The notes: generated by a model from the letters alone, not told the origin. Counted from the stretch's first letter, positions 1 to 8,045 are shown. The stretch: 64,000 nucleotides of DNA from Oceaniglobus ichthyenteri (GCF_003057885.1 NZ_QAGK01000001.1:310001-374000), one strand, 5' to 3'. Made by a program: numbers and translations.

Positions 1-285
1 TACAACATAGGAAATCAGGTCATATTCGCCCTCGTCCTGCGTCAGCTCAAGCGTCTGGCGCTCGCGCATCTTGAGGTAGGGCAGCATGTCGACCTCGACT
101 TCGATGCCGGTTTCCTCGGTGAACTGGGGCAATACCTGAACAACCGCTTCGTAATGCGGGTGCGCCGGAAAGTTCACGATGAGCGTGGTCCCATCATAAG
201 CCTCATAGGGGTTGGCAAAGGCACCTGCCCCCAAAGCCGTCGAGAACACCGCCCCGACAAGAGTTGTCTTTAGTACGCTATGCAT
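1..285 (-). CDS. ABC sugar transporter substrate-binding protein, N-terminal part
   Basis: Only the first 95 codons are in the window; the gene runs off the left edge. The ATG at 285 follows a strong Shine-Dalgarno AGGGAGGAAT. Residues 1-24 form a Sec signal peptide with an AFA cleavage site, so the product is periplasmic. The mature start (NPYEAYDGTTLIVNFP) and the later segment with TGIEVEVDMLPYLKMRE are typical of family 1 extracellular solute-binding proteins for sugars or polyols. It lies 33 bp downstream of a MalK/UgpC-type ATPase on the same strand, so the two probably serve one importer whose permeases lie outside the window. The substrate cannot be read from this fragment. Confidence 0.8.
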   Translation of the reverse strand, partial: MHSVLKTTLVGAVFSTALGAGAFANPYEAYDGTTLIVNFPAHPHYEAVVQVLPQFTEETGIEVEVDMLPYLKMRERQTLELTQDEGEYDLISYVV

Positions 286-318
286 AAATTATTCCTCCCT
301 TATACATACGATTGCGCC

Positions 319-1404
319 TTAAAGCGCTTCTTCTGTTGTACGATTGAAAACGTGAATCGCGCCGGGCCTGACGCCAAACCTGAGCGTTTCACCCAGAGCA
401 ATCGGCGTTTCTGATTTCAGCTCGACAGTGACATCCGATTGGCCACACCGGCACAAAAGAACCGATTGCGCACCAATATATTCGGAAACCACAACCGACA
501 GATCCAGGCTTTCCGCTTCGGATGCGTTCGGATCATATGACAAATCCGATGGCCGTATTCCCAATGTCACCGACGCGGTTCGTGATTTCAGCGCCCGCGC
601 CTTTTCTGCCGACAGCGCGATCTTGAATCCGTCGCCCTTTGCAAAAAGCGTTCCGGCCTCATCCAAAAGCTCGGCCTGCAGGAAATTCATCGGTGGCGAG
701 CCCAAAAATCCGGCCACGAATTTATTCACCGGCTGTTTGAACAATTGTTCGGGCGTGCCCTCTTGCTGAATCTTGCCGTTGTTCATCACGACGATCCGGT
801 CGGCCAGTGTCATCGCCTCAATCTGATCATGGGTCACATAGATCATGTTGCGCTGAACCCGTTGCCGCATGATCGCCAGTTCCGCGCGCATCTGGCCCCG
901 CAATTTCGCGTCCAGATTGGAAAGCGGTTCATCAAACAGGAATATATCGCCATCCTTGGCCAGCGCGCGCGCCATGGCAACACGCTGACGTTGCCCGCCC
1001 GACAACGCACCAGGTTTTCTGTGCAGGAAATCGGTCAGGCCAACCATGTCGGCCACTTTGCGAACCTTTTCGTCTATCTCGGCGCGGGGGCGCCGCTGAA
1101 GACGCAGGGCAAAGGATATGTTATGCGCGACATCCATGTGTGGATACAAAGCATAATCCTGAAATACCATGGCAAGGTTCCGGTCCTTCGGCTCAAGATG
1201 TTTGATCGGTCGGCCGTCGGTGTAAATCTCACCCTCAGTGACACTTTCAAGACCCGCGATCATCCGCAATGTCGTTGATTTACCGCACCCCGAAGGCCCC
1301 ACAAGCACTGTGAATTCGTTCTCAGCCATGCTTAGGTTGATACCATGCAACACCTCGACAGCCCCGTAACGCTTCACAAGATTTTCCAGCTGTATAATCG
1401 GCAT
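319..1404 (-). CDS. ABC transporter ATP-binding protein (UgpC/MalK type)
   Basis: A 361-residue cytoplasmic ATPase that would power a carbohydrate importer. Walker A is GPSGCGKST (about 36-44), the Q-loop Gln is at about 82, the signature LSGGQRQR at 134-141, Walker B IFLFDEP at 154-160 and the switch His at 192 (YVTHDQIEA). Residues from about 240 form the regulatory TOBE/MalK-type domain usual in this subfamily, and the length is normal. GAAGGAAG precedes the ATG at 1404. It is transcribed ahead of the substrate-binding protein and divergently from the GntR regulator, which suggests that this regulator controls it. The sugar specificity is unknown. Confidence 0.93.
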   Translation of the reverse strand: MPIIQLENLVKRYGAVEVLHGINLSMAENEFTVLVGPSGCGKSTTLRMIAGLESVTEGEIYTDGRPIKHLEPKDRNLAMVFQDYALYPHMDVAHNISFALRLQRRPRAEIDEKVRKVADMVGLTDFLHRKPGALSGGQRQRVAMARALAKDGDIFLFDEPLSNLDAKLRGQMRAELAIMRQRVQRNMIYVTHDQIEAMTLADRIVVMNNGKIQQEGTPEQLFKQPVNKFVAGFLGSPPMNFLQAELLDEAGTLFAKGDGFKIALSAEKARALKSRTASVTLGIRPSDLSYDPNASEAESLDLSVVVSEYIGAQSVLLCRCGQSDVTVELKSETPIALGETLRFGVRPGAIHVFNRTTEEAL

Positions 1405-1438
1405 CGAATCTTCCTTCTGGTTGCCGGTTCATAGGATT

Positions 1439-1464
1439 GCATACAAAATGAATTGTAAACATGC
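1439..1464. promoter_or_regulatory. AT-rich imperfect inverted repeat between transporter and regulator
   Basis: The divergent gap between the ATPase gene and the GntR gene holds GCAT/ATGC arms around an inner ACAA/TTGT pair. The two arm pairs are offset by two bases, so the symmetry is imperfect. It shares ATACAAA with the cleaner palindrome at 2236-2245. A GntR/FCD operator is the natural reading, but this is inference only. Confidence 0.3.
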
Positions 1465-1521
1465 TATTTGCCAGAAATGTATTTTTCTGCCACAAGAATG
1501 GTCACAACGAAGGGATATCCA

Positions 1522-2187
1522 GTGCCTCTAAACCGATCTGATGACCTCACCGATACAAAGCTGTCGACACCCCACCGGATCGCCCAGGCGTTGATGGATG
1601 AAATCAGCGCAGGTCAGCTTGAGCCTGGTCAGCGCCTTGATGAAGTCGGGCTGGCGGAACGCTTTGGGGTATCGCGCACGCCCGTGCGCGAAGCGTTGTC
1701 GCGGCTGACCGCCCAAGGGATCGCCGTTCAGGGGGAAAGGCGCGGCGTGTTTGTTGCACAATATTCGCGCAAAGAGCTTGGGCAGATTTTTGAAGCGATG
1801 CATGAAATCGAAACCGCATGCGCCAGAATCGTTTCACAAAGACTGGATTTATTGAACAAATCCGAAATTCTGGCGGCGCAGGCCGAATGCGTGGCTGCGG
1901 CCGAGGCCGGTGATCTGAACCGATACCTGAAGGCCAACGAGGCGTTTCACGTTGCAATCTACGCGGCAACAGGAAACCCCTATATGGCAGAAATGGCCTT
2001 GGAATTCCGGCTGAGAACCGGGCCCTTCCGCGCCAAGAGGTTCAAGACCAAAGAAGACCTGATCGCATCGGCGCAAAGCCATCAAGCCCTGATTGATGAC
2101 ATATTCTCTGAGGATTCCATCACCGCATCAAAGGGAATGCGCGATCACATGACGGCAAGCTTTCTACAGGCCCTGAAGGCCAGTTAA
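1522..2187 (+). CDS. GntR family transcriptional regulator, FCD subfamily
   Basis: DNA-binding regulator of 221 residues. A winged helix-turn-helix fills roughly residues 15-75 (with GQRLDEVGLAERFGVSRTPVREAL), followed by an all-helical FCD ligand domain containing FHVAIYAATGNP and a SHQALIDDI segment that supply the usual metal/ligand histidines. I chose the GTG at 1522 because AAGG stands 8-9 bases upstream; an in-frame ATG at 1468 would add 18 residues unlike the family. The gene lies between a sugar ABC transporter (divergent) and the catabolic genes, so it is probably the local substrate-responsive repressor of both. FCD regulators commonly bind sugar acids or other organic acids; the actual effector is unknown. 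Confidence 0.88.
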   Translation: MPLNRSDDLTDTKLSTPHRIAQALMDEISAGQLEPGQRLDEVGLAERFGVSRTPVREALSRLTAQGIAVQGERRGVFVAQYSRKELGQIFEAMHEIETACARIVSQRLDLLNKSEILAAQAECVAAAEAGDLNRYLKANEAFHVAIYAATGNPYMAEMALEFRLRTGPFRAKRFKTKEDLIASAQSHQALIDDIFSEDSITASKGMRDHMTASFLQALKAS

Positions 2188-2235
2188 GGCGGCAAATATC
2201 GATTCTCTCTTGCCAATGTTTTTTGGATGATGTCT

Positions 2236-2245
2236 ATGTATACAA
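2236..2245. promoter_or_regulatory. Candidate GntR/FCD operator
   Basis: ATGTATACAA contains the perfect palindrome TGTATACA at 2237-2244 and sits 26 bp before the GTG start of the hydrolase operon. It differs at one position from TTGTATACAA, a form often seen for FCD-type GntR regulators. Position and symmetry suggest repression of the downstream operon by the adjacent regulator; this is untested inference. Confidence 0.42.
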
Positions 2246-2270
2246 AGTATAGCAAAGAGGGACATTTGCC

Positions 2271-3203
2271 GTGGGCATTGCAGAAACCAAAATTTATCCG
2301 ATCAACACAGGCTGGCTTCACGGCGATCTTGGCACTTACATCTTTTGGAAAGGCCCGGCCGGTCAAAAGAAATGGCAGCCGGTCTATTGCCACTATGTTG
2401 ACACGGGCGAGCACAAGATCCTGATCGACACCGGCCTGCCAGATCAGGAACGCGCGTCGAAATATCATCACAACTGCGAAAAACGTGGCTGCCTTCAGGT
2501 TCACGAACATCTTGAACAGAAATTGGGCGTTCACCCCGACGAGATTGATGCAATCGTCTTTACGCATCTGCACTGGGACCATGTGCAGAACATGAAGCAA
2601 TTCAAAAACGCCCGCTATATCGCCCCCAAGGCCGAGATCGAGATGGCGAACAACCCCCTGCCCCTTTATTACAGAACCTATGAAAGCGGCGCCTTGGGGA
2701 TTGAACCGGCTTACGCAGGCTGTGCCCTCGAAGCGGTTGAAAACGAATGCGAAATCCTTCCCGGGATCACGATGTTTCACACGCCGGGACACTCCGTGGG
2801 CCATATGGCCGTGAGCGTGGCGACAAGCGCCGGTGATATCGTGGTGTGTGGCGACGCCATTTTCGAAGAGCGCAACCTTGAGCCAAACCCCGATGAAATG
2901 TGGCGGTACTGGGTGCCTGCGCGGTTTGTAAACTCTTACCAGGGCTGGCAGTCGGTTGAAGAAATCGACAAACGCGCCGATTATGTTTTGCCGTGTCACG
3001 ATCATGCCGCGAATGCGCGTTCCGATGTGTTTCCCTATGAAGGCATGCCCATCCGCAAACGCCGCCAGTATATTCCCGGTTACAAATTCTACTTTGGCGA
3101 CATGCCCGCCGGCACCGCAACAAAAGCAGCCCCGGCAATGAAGCCCGAAGAGGTCGATGATTATATCGCCGGTCTGGTCAAACCGATTGACATGGTCGAC
3201 TGA
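2271..3203 (+). CDS. Metallo-beta-lactamase-fold hydrolase (lactonase-like)
   Basis: A 310-residue cytoplasmic metallohydrolase; no signal peptide. The HxHxDH signature appears as THLHWDH at 98-104, with further ligands in TPGHSVGH (His174), CGDA (Asp195) and PCHDH (His243), so a binuclear metal site looks complete. The GTG start at 2271 has GAGGGAC upstream. The overall pattern is that of proteins annotated as N-acyl homoserine lactonase family, but the neighbours are sugar enzymes (HAD, class II aldolase, FGGY kinase), so a sugar-lactone or sugar-ester hydrolase is at least as likely as quorum quenching. It is the first gene of the operon behind the candidate GntR operator. The substrate is unknown. 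Confidence 0.85.
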   Translation: MGIAETKIYPINTGWLHGDLGTYIFWKGPAGQKKWQPVYCHYVDTGEHKILIDTGLPDQERASKYHHNCEKRGCLQVHEHLEQKLGVHPDEIDAIVFTHLHWDHVQNMKQFKNARYIAPKAEIEMANNPLPLYYRTYESGALGIEPAYAGCALEAVENECEILPGITMFHTPGHSVGHMAVSVATSAGDIVVCGDAIFEERNLEPNPDEMWRYWVPARFVNSYQGWQSVEEIDKRADYVLPCHDHAANARSDVFPYEGMPIRKRRQYIPGYKFYFGDMPAGTATKAAPAMKPEEVDDYIAGLVKPIDMVD

Positions 3204-3210
3204 AAAGCCC

Positions 3211-4044
3211 GTGACCCGGTTCATAAACAGCATCGTTGACATAGCCGAGGATTACGACGCCATTGTGTTCGATCAATGGGGGGTGCTGCATGATGGCAGC
3301 GCCCCCTATCCGTTTGCCATCGACACGCTGAACGCGCTGAAGGCAAAGGGCACCGTTCTGGCGGTTTTATCCAACTCGGGCAAGCGCGCGGCACCCAATG
3401 CCAAGCGCATCGCATCGTTTGGATTCAAAGACATGTTCAGCACTGTAATGACCAGCGGAGAGGCCCTTTGGCAGGGTTTTTCAAAAGGGATGCTGAAAGA
3501 AACCCGGCTGTTCGCGATTGAACGTGACGCAGGGGATGCAATGGAGTGGGCCCAAGGGCTCGCGCTTGAATTTACGGGCATTGAACAGGCCGAAGCGATC
3601 CTTCTCATGGGGTTGCCTGAAAACGCGGCGGAAAATTATTGTTCGGCGGAACTGAAAACTGCACTGGCGAAATCGCTTACTGTATATTGCTCAAATCCTG
3701 ATCGCGCATCGCCCCGTGCGGGCGGCACGCGTGTCATTGCGCCCGGAACATTGGCGCATGAATACGCACAGGCCGGTGGCCCGGTGACGTTTTACGGCAA
3801 ACCCCACCGCGCCGTGTTCGACGCCCTGCAGGCCGCGTTGGGGTGCAGCCGGATCTTGATGGTCGGTGACAGCATCGAACATGACATCGCGGGCGGCACG
3901 GCGGCGGGGTGGGATACGCTCCTTGTGCAGGGGGGCCTTTACAAAAATGAATTTGCCTCGCAACCGGCATCGCAGGTGTTGGCATCATTATGCGCCAAAT
4001 ACGATGCCGCAGCGCCAACTTATCAGATAGAGTTATTATCATGA
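3211..4044 (+). CDS. HAD superfamily class IIA hydrolase (TIGR01459-like)
   Basis: A 277-residue HAD protein. Motif I reads FDQWGVLHDG at 20-29: the nucleophile Asp21 is present, but the position of the second Asp of the usual DxD is Trp, a form I associate with the TIGR01459-like group. LSNSGKR supplies motif II and VGDSIEHDIAGG the C-terminal metal-binding motif. I chose the GTG at 3211, 7 bp after the previous stop; an upstream in-frame start at 3157 would lie inside the hydrolase gene. Its end overlaps the aldolase start (ATGA at 4041-4044), indicating translational coupling. Its likely role is a phosphatase or sugar-phosphate-related step in the pathway; the substrate is unknown. Confidence 0.85.
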   Translation: MTRFINSIVDIAEDYDAIVFDQWGVLHDGSAPYPFAIDTLNALKAKGTVLAVLSNSGKRAAPNAKRIASFGFKDMFSTVMTSGEALWQGFSKGMLKETRLFAIERDAGDAMEWAQGLALEFTGIEQAEAILLMGLPENAAENYCSAELKTALAKSLTVYCSNPDRASPRAGGTRVIAPGTLAHEYAQAGGPVTFYGKPHRAVFDALQAALGCSRILMVGDSIEHDIAGGTAAGWDTLLVQGGLYKNEFASQPASQVLASLCAKYDAAAPTYQIELLS

Positions 4045-5012
4045 ATACAGAGCCTGAACTGCTCTCGACTGAATTTCGCGCCCTTTCTGCCCGTTTGGGA
4101 CAGGACCCTTTGCAGGTGCAGGGGCCGGGTGGCAACACCTCGATCAAATCTGATCGGGTGATGTGGGTGAAGGCATCGGGAACCGAACTGGCCGATGCCG
4201 AGGCGGCCGACATTTTTGTTCCGGTCGATTTGGCGCAGGCGCGCGCGCAGGCACACGGCGCGGGCGACGGAAGTTGCAAGGACACTGTCATCGATCCGGC
4301 GATAACACTGCGCCCCTCAATTGAAACCACGTTTCACGCCGCACTTGATTGCACCGTCGTGGCCCACACACATTCCGTTGCAACATTGGCCCACGCCATC
4401 AGCCCCCAGGGACGTGAGGTTTTGCGCCGGAAGCTGAAGGGTATGCCGTTTGAAAGCGTGCCTTATGCAAAGCCCGGTCTTCCGCTGACACAGTTGATCC
4501 TGTCAAAAGTCACCGACGAAACCCGCATCGTCATTCTTGAAAACCACGGTCTGATCTGCATGGGCAATACCGTGGCCGAGGTTGCAGGCACCATTGCAGA
4601 GGTGGAAAAGAGATTGGCGCTTTCGCCAGTCATCCCCGACACGCAGACACCTCACTCCCCTGCCCTTTCCGGCTATGTCTGGGCCGATGAAAGCTGGATC
4701 GCCCAAAATCCGCGTACGGCGACATTGGCTGTCTCGGGTTCGTATTATCCTGATCATGTGGTGTTTTTGGGGGCGGGGTTGCCCCAATCGGCATCCGATC
4801 CATCCACCCCGGTAATTTTGATCAAGGGCGAAGGCATACTGATCCGCAGCGACGCCACACCCTCACAGCGCGCGATGCTGCGCTGCTTGGGCGATGTGCT
4901 GTGCCGCGTGCCCGCCGATTGGCAGATTGAGCCGATCGGAACCGAGGCCGAGGCCGCGCTTCTTAACTGGGACGCCGAAAAATATCGCCAGGCGTTGGCG
5001 CAACGCTCGTGA
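4041..5012 (+). CDS. Class II aldolase/adducin family protein
   Basis: A 323-residue member of the zinc-dependent class II aldolase fold (fuculose- or rhamnulose-phosphate aldolase type). GPGGNTSIKS (28-37) is the phosphate-binding start, RPSIETTFHA carries the catalytic Glu95, and zinc ligands appear as AHTH (His109, His111) and ENHG (His169). It is longer than a plain 210-230-residue aldolase, with about 100 extra C-terminal residues of unclear function. The start overlaps the HAD stop and its stop overlaps the kinase start (GTGA at 5009-5012). A retro-aldol cleavage of a phosphorylated sugar made by the adjacent kinase is the simplest inference; epimerase or decarboxylase chemistry is also known in this fold. 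Confidence 0.88.
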   Translation: MNTEPELLSTEFRALSARLGQDPLQVQGPGGNTSIKSDRVMWVKASGTELADAEAADIFVPVDLAQARAQAHGAGDGSCKDTVIDPAITLRPSIETTFHAALDCTVVAHTHSVATLAHAISPQGREVLRRKLKGMPFESVPYAKPGLPLTQLILSKVTDETRIVILENHGLICMGNTVAEVAGTIAEVEKRLALSPVIPDTQTPHSPALSGYVWADESWIAQNPRTATLAVSGSYYPDHVVFLGAGLPQSASDPSTPVILIKGEGILIRSDATPSQRAMLRCLGDVLCRVPADWQIEPIGTEAEAALLNWDAEKYRQALAQRS

Positions 5013-6280
5013 ACCTTGCACTTGGGATAGACATCGGCACGTCTGGTGTCCGGACTGCTGTGTTGGACGCTTGCGGCGAATTGCTTTGCATGGCGGCCCA
5101 CCCGCATCAGCCGCAAAATCCAACCTGCATTGACGCAGAAAAATGGTGGGAAACCGTGCTTGCCTGCCTTACCGATCAGATAACGGCACTGCGTGATCTG
5201 GGGCATGATCCCATGCAGATTGCAAGCATCGCTGTCGACGGAACATCCGGCACGATGGTCCTGACCAACGCCCGGTTGCAAACGGTCACGCGGGCGTTGA
5301 TGTATGACAGCAAAGGGTTTGAGGCCGAGGCCGCGTTGATTGATCCGCTGGCGCCCGACCTTCACATCACCAAAGGCCCGGCATCGGCCCTTGGTCGCGC
5401 TCTGCGGCTTCAGTCAGAAGACACCGACAAAAGCGCACGCCATTTGTTGCATCAGGCCGATTTCATCACCTCGCGCCTGATTGGTCGCGTTGCACCCTCT
5501 GATTACAACAACGCGCTGAAAACAGGGTTCGACCCCGAAACAGAAACCTGGCCCGTCTGGATTTCAAAAACGGGGTTTGCCACATCGCTGCTGCCAGAAG
5601 TTGTGGCGCCCGGCGCCGAAATCACATCGATTTCTGCGCGCCTGGCCGATGAATTGGGTCTGTCGCGGCGCACCAGAATTCATGCCGGCACCACCGACAG
5701 CATCGCGGCATTTCTTGCCTGCGCCGACCCAATGCCCGGCGTCGCGGTCACGTCAATCGGAACGACACTCGCCATTAAAATCCTGTCGCAACAGCGGATA
5801 GATGACCCTGCTACCGGTCTGTATTCTCACCGCCTTGGAGATCACTGGTTGGTTGGCGGCGCCTCAAACACCGGTGGCGGCGTTCTAAAACACTATTTCT
5901 CTGACGAAGAGCTGATCACTCTGAGCCAGAACATTGATCCCGAAATCGACACCGGGCTTGAATATTACCCGCTTTTATCCGCTGGCGAGCGTTTTCCGAT
6001 CAATGACCCGAAACTAGAGCCAAGATTATCACCCCGTCCCGAAAACGATGTCGAATTTCTGCACGGTTTGTTCGAAGGAATCGCAAGAATCGAAGGGTTG
6101 TGTTATCAACGGATCACGCAAGCAGGCGGAACAATGCCGCATAAGATTTTCACCGCAGGCGGTGCCGCGCGAAATTCAGTATTCACACGAATCCGATCAA
6201 GATACCTCCCCGTCCCTCCAACAACCGCAAAACATACGGAGGCCGCGATCGGCGCAGCCAAACTCGCATCAATTGCATGA
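5009..6280 (+). CDS. FGGY family carbohydrate kinase
   Basis: ATP-dependent sugar or polyol kinase of 423 residues, somewhat short for the family (usually about 480-520). The N-terminal phosphate loop is GIDIGTSGVRTA (6-17); the FGGY core is seen in GTTDSIAAFLA (about 228-238, with the likely catalytic Asp), GGASNTGGG and the C-terminal AGGAARNSVF. The GTG at 5009 overlaps the aldolase stop. It is the last gene of the operon and would phosphorylate the imported sugar so that the adjacent aldolase can cleave it. Substrate specificity within FGGY cannot be read from motifs alone. Confidence 0.88.
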   Translation: MNLALGIDIGTSGVRTAVLDACGELLCMAAHPHQPQNPTCIDAEKWWETVLACLTDQITALRDLGHDPMQIASIAVDGTSGTMVLTNARLQTVTRALMYDSKGFEAEAALIDPLAPDLHITKGPASALGRALRLQSEDTDKSARHLLHQADFITSRLIGRVAPSDYNNALKTGFDPETETWPVWISKTGFATSLLPEVVAPGAEITSISARLADELGLSRRTRIHAGTTDSIAAFLACADPMPGVAVTSIGTTLAIKILSQQRIDDPATGLYSHRLGDHWLVGGASNTGGGVLKHYFSDEELITLSQNIDPEIDTGLEYYPLLSAGERFPINDPKLEPRLSPRPENDVEFLHGLFEGIARIEGLCYQRITQAGGTMPHKIFTAGGAARNSVFTRIRSRYLPVPPTTAKHTEAAIGAAKLASIA

Positions 6281-6396
6281 GTGGCAAAAAATTGGGGATG
6301 AGGCTGGAACAACCTAGCCTGCTAAGAACCAGCCAAAATAGGCCCCCTGTTTCACGTATCAACGCCGATCCGTTCGCATCCGGCGTGGGCCGTGAA

Positions 6397-6819
6397 TCAA
6401 GCTCCGAACAAGCGCCGATATTCGATTTTCGGGCAGAGATTTTCGATAACCGTCACGCCGCGCGCCCGGGCACGCGCCGCGGCTTCGTCATGATGCACAC
6501 CGATCTGCATCCAAATCACATCCAGCGTGGGAAACCGCGCCAAAGCAGATTCAACGATGTCTGGCACATATTCTGAGCGACGAAATATATCAATCATATC
6601 AATATTATCCGGCAAATCACTGATCTGCCCCACAACGGTTTCGCCAAACAATTGTGCGCCCGCATGGCCCGGGTTGACGGGATATACCCTGTACCCCTTG
6701 TCGATCAGGTATTGTGAAACATCATGACTGGGCCGCACGGGTTTCATCGACGCGCCGACGCAGGCAATTGTTTTCACCCGTTTAAATACGTCACGCAAAA
6801 GATCATCGGATGGGGTCAT
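6397..6819 (-). CDS. CoA-binding domain protein (YccU-like)
   Basis: A 140-residue Rossmann-fold protein. The nucleotide-binding start ACVGASMKPVRPSHDV (about residues 20-35) and the YRVYPVNPGHAG segment are typical of the CoA_binding family related to the N-terminal part of succinyl-CoA synthetase alpha subunits. The ATG at 6819 has GGAAAGG six bases upstream; the longer in-frame reading to 7086 would run through a terminator-like hairpin and is unlikely. The cellular role of this family is not established. Its leader contains a terminator hairpin only 13 bp before the start codon. Confidence 0.85.
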   Translation of the reverse strand: MTPSDDLLRDVFKRVKTIACVGASMKPVRPSHDVSQYLIDKGYRVYPVNPGHAGAQLFGETVVGQISDLPDNIDMIDIFRRSEYVPDIVESALARFPTLDVIWMQIGVHHDEAAARARARGVTVIENLCPKIEYRRLFGA

Positions 6820-6832
6820 GCGAAACCTTTCC

Positions 6833-6861
6833 AAAAAAAACGCCCGAAGCATGGCCCGGGC
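6833..6861 (-). terminator. Rho-independent terminator or attenuator
   Basis: Read on the minus strand, CGCCCG and CGGGCG arms (6841-6846 and 6856-6861) form a GC stem followed directly by eight T residues (6833-6840). It lies 175 bp after the rlmB stop and 13 bp before the CoA-binding-protein start. It can end the rlmB transcript, but the position so close to the next start codon would also suit attenuation. Confidence 0.65.
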
Positions 6862-7036
6862 GTGAGTTCGGAACGAGGGACAGTAAAGGGCAACACAGCT
6901 GTTCCGATTCCGTGTGCTAAACCTGATATGGGGGCCACTTTGTTTGACGAAAGACCCAATCTCGAATTTGTGATCGCAGGTCTGCGCGACAGCATGATTC
7001 ACCCCATTCGGTAGCCTTGGTAAATTCCCGCCCCGT

Positions 7037-7816
7037 TCAGGCCTGGCGCGTGGCGTATAACGCAACAGCGGCGGCATTTGACACATTCAGTGATCCAAAC
7101 GCACCGGCCGAGGCAATCCGCACAACGTGATCACAGGTTTCGCGGGTTTTTTCGCGCATTCCGGGCCCTTCTGCGCCAACAACCAAGGCAATCGGGCGAT
7201 CCGCAAGGCTGGGCAGGAGATCGCTCAACTCACCCTCACCCGTCCCATCAAGACCGATCAAGGTATATCCCATGGCGCGCAAACGCTCCATCCCGTCAGA
7301 CAGATTGGTGATGCGCAGATAAGGTTGCCGCTCCAATGCGCCAGATGCAGTTTTGGCAAGTGCGCCGGTTTCTGGCGCAGAATGGCGACTGGGTGCAATG
7401 ACCGCGCAGGCGCCAAACACCTCTGCACTGCGCAATACCGCGCCCACATTATGCGGATCACTCACCCGATCCAATAGTACAACGATCGGGCGGCGTCCGT
7501 CGGGGGCGATACAGCGCTCTTCGATGCTGCCCCAGTGCAGCGGCTTGACTTCAAGCGCGGCACCCTGATGCACCGATCCGGGGTCCAGCGGCGCGGTGAA
7601 TTTGCGCGGGTCCACCACCTCGGGCTCCATCCCCGATTCCGTTACTGCATCGCCCAACCGGTCAAGCGCGTTGCGCGTCACCACCAGGCGCAACCGATCG
7701 CGCGCCGGGTTCAACAACGCATCACGCACCGCATGCAGGCCAAACAGCCACACGGTTTCTGCCGCAGCGGCCCGTTTGCCGCGCTCTTTATCCACCACCC
7801 ACTTTGGTTTTTTCAT
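7037..7816 (-). CDS. rlmB: 23S rRNA (guanosine-2'-O)-methyltransferase RlmB (TrmH/SpoU family)
   Basis: SAM-dependent 2'-O-ribose methyltransferase of 259 residues that would modify the 23S rRNA guanosine equivalent to E. coli G2251. An N-terminal substrate-binding domain (about 20-95) precedes the SPOUT knot domain. The three SpoU motifs are complete: DPHNVGAVLRSAEVFG (120-135), VVGAEGPG (212-219) and SLNVSNAAAVALY (242-254). Length and order are normal. It is transcribed alone, divergently from the tRNA-Tyr gene 145 bp away. Assignment to RlmB rather than another TrmH paralogue rests on the domain arrangement. Confidence 0.9.
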   Translation of the reverse strand: MKKPKWVVDKERGKRAAAAETVWLFGLHAVRDALLNPARDRLRLVVTRNALDRLGDAVTESGMEPEVVDPRKFTAPLDPGSVHQGAALEVKPLHWGSIEERCIAPDGRRPIVVLLDRVSDPHNVGAVLRSAEVFGACAVIAPSRHSAPETGALAKTASGALERQPYLRITNLSDGMERLRAMGYTLIGLDGTGEGELSDLLPSLADRPIALVVGAEGPGMREKTRETCDHVVRIASAGAFGSLNVSNAAAVALYATRQA

Positions 7817-7961
7817 GGCTCGCCCGCTTTTTCTATGTCGTATCCGAGTATCCCTAATTATTGTTTAATACCAGAGCACCATATCAAAGCATTTTCCTGC
7901 TTGACGCTGAAAACCAGCACAGCTATCCACCACCACGTTGAGACGGTTCACCGGCTCATGT

Positions 7962-8045
7962 GGGCGACAGGCCGCAAGGTGTGGCAGGGGACTGTAACTC
8001 CCTCGCGGAGACGCACGCCAGGTTCGATTCCTGGGTCGCCCACCA
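7962..8045 (+). tRNA. tRNA-Tyr (GTA)
   Basis: A class II tRNA. The acceptor stem GGGCGAC (7962-7968) pairs with GTCGCCC (8035-8041), followed by A73 and an encoded CCA. The anticodon loop CTGTAAC (7992-7998) gives anticodon GTA. A long variable arm (8004-8017) with a GCG/CGC stem and GAGA loop fits bacterial tRNA-Tyr, and the T arm CCAGG/CCTGG with loop TTCGATT is canonical. The D arm (about 7971-7985) is compact, and U8, A14 and A21 do not seem to be present in my alignment, which is unusual. Confidence 0.87.

Noticed and set aside
428-1278. Plus-strand open frames opposite the ABC ATPase gene
   Set aside because: They are antisense to a gene with all ABC motifs, have no ribosome-binding sites and low-complexity composition.
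2184-3242. 352-codon minus-strand frame over the MBL gene
   Set aside because: Shadow of a strongly supported hydrolase gene; no domain is visible in its translation.
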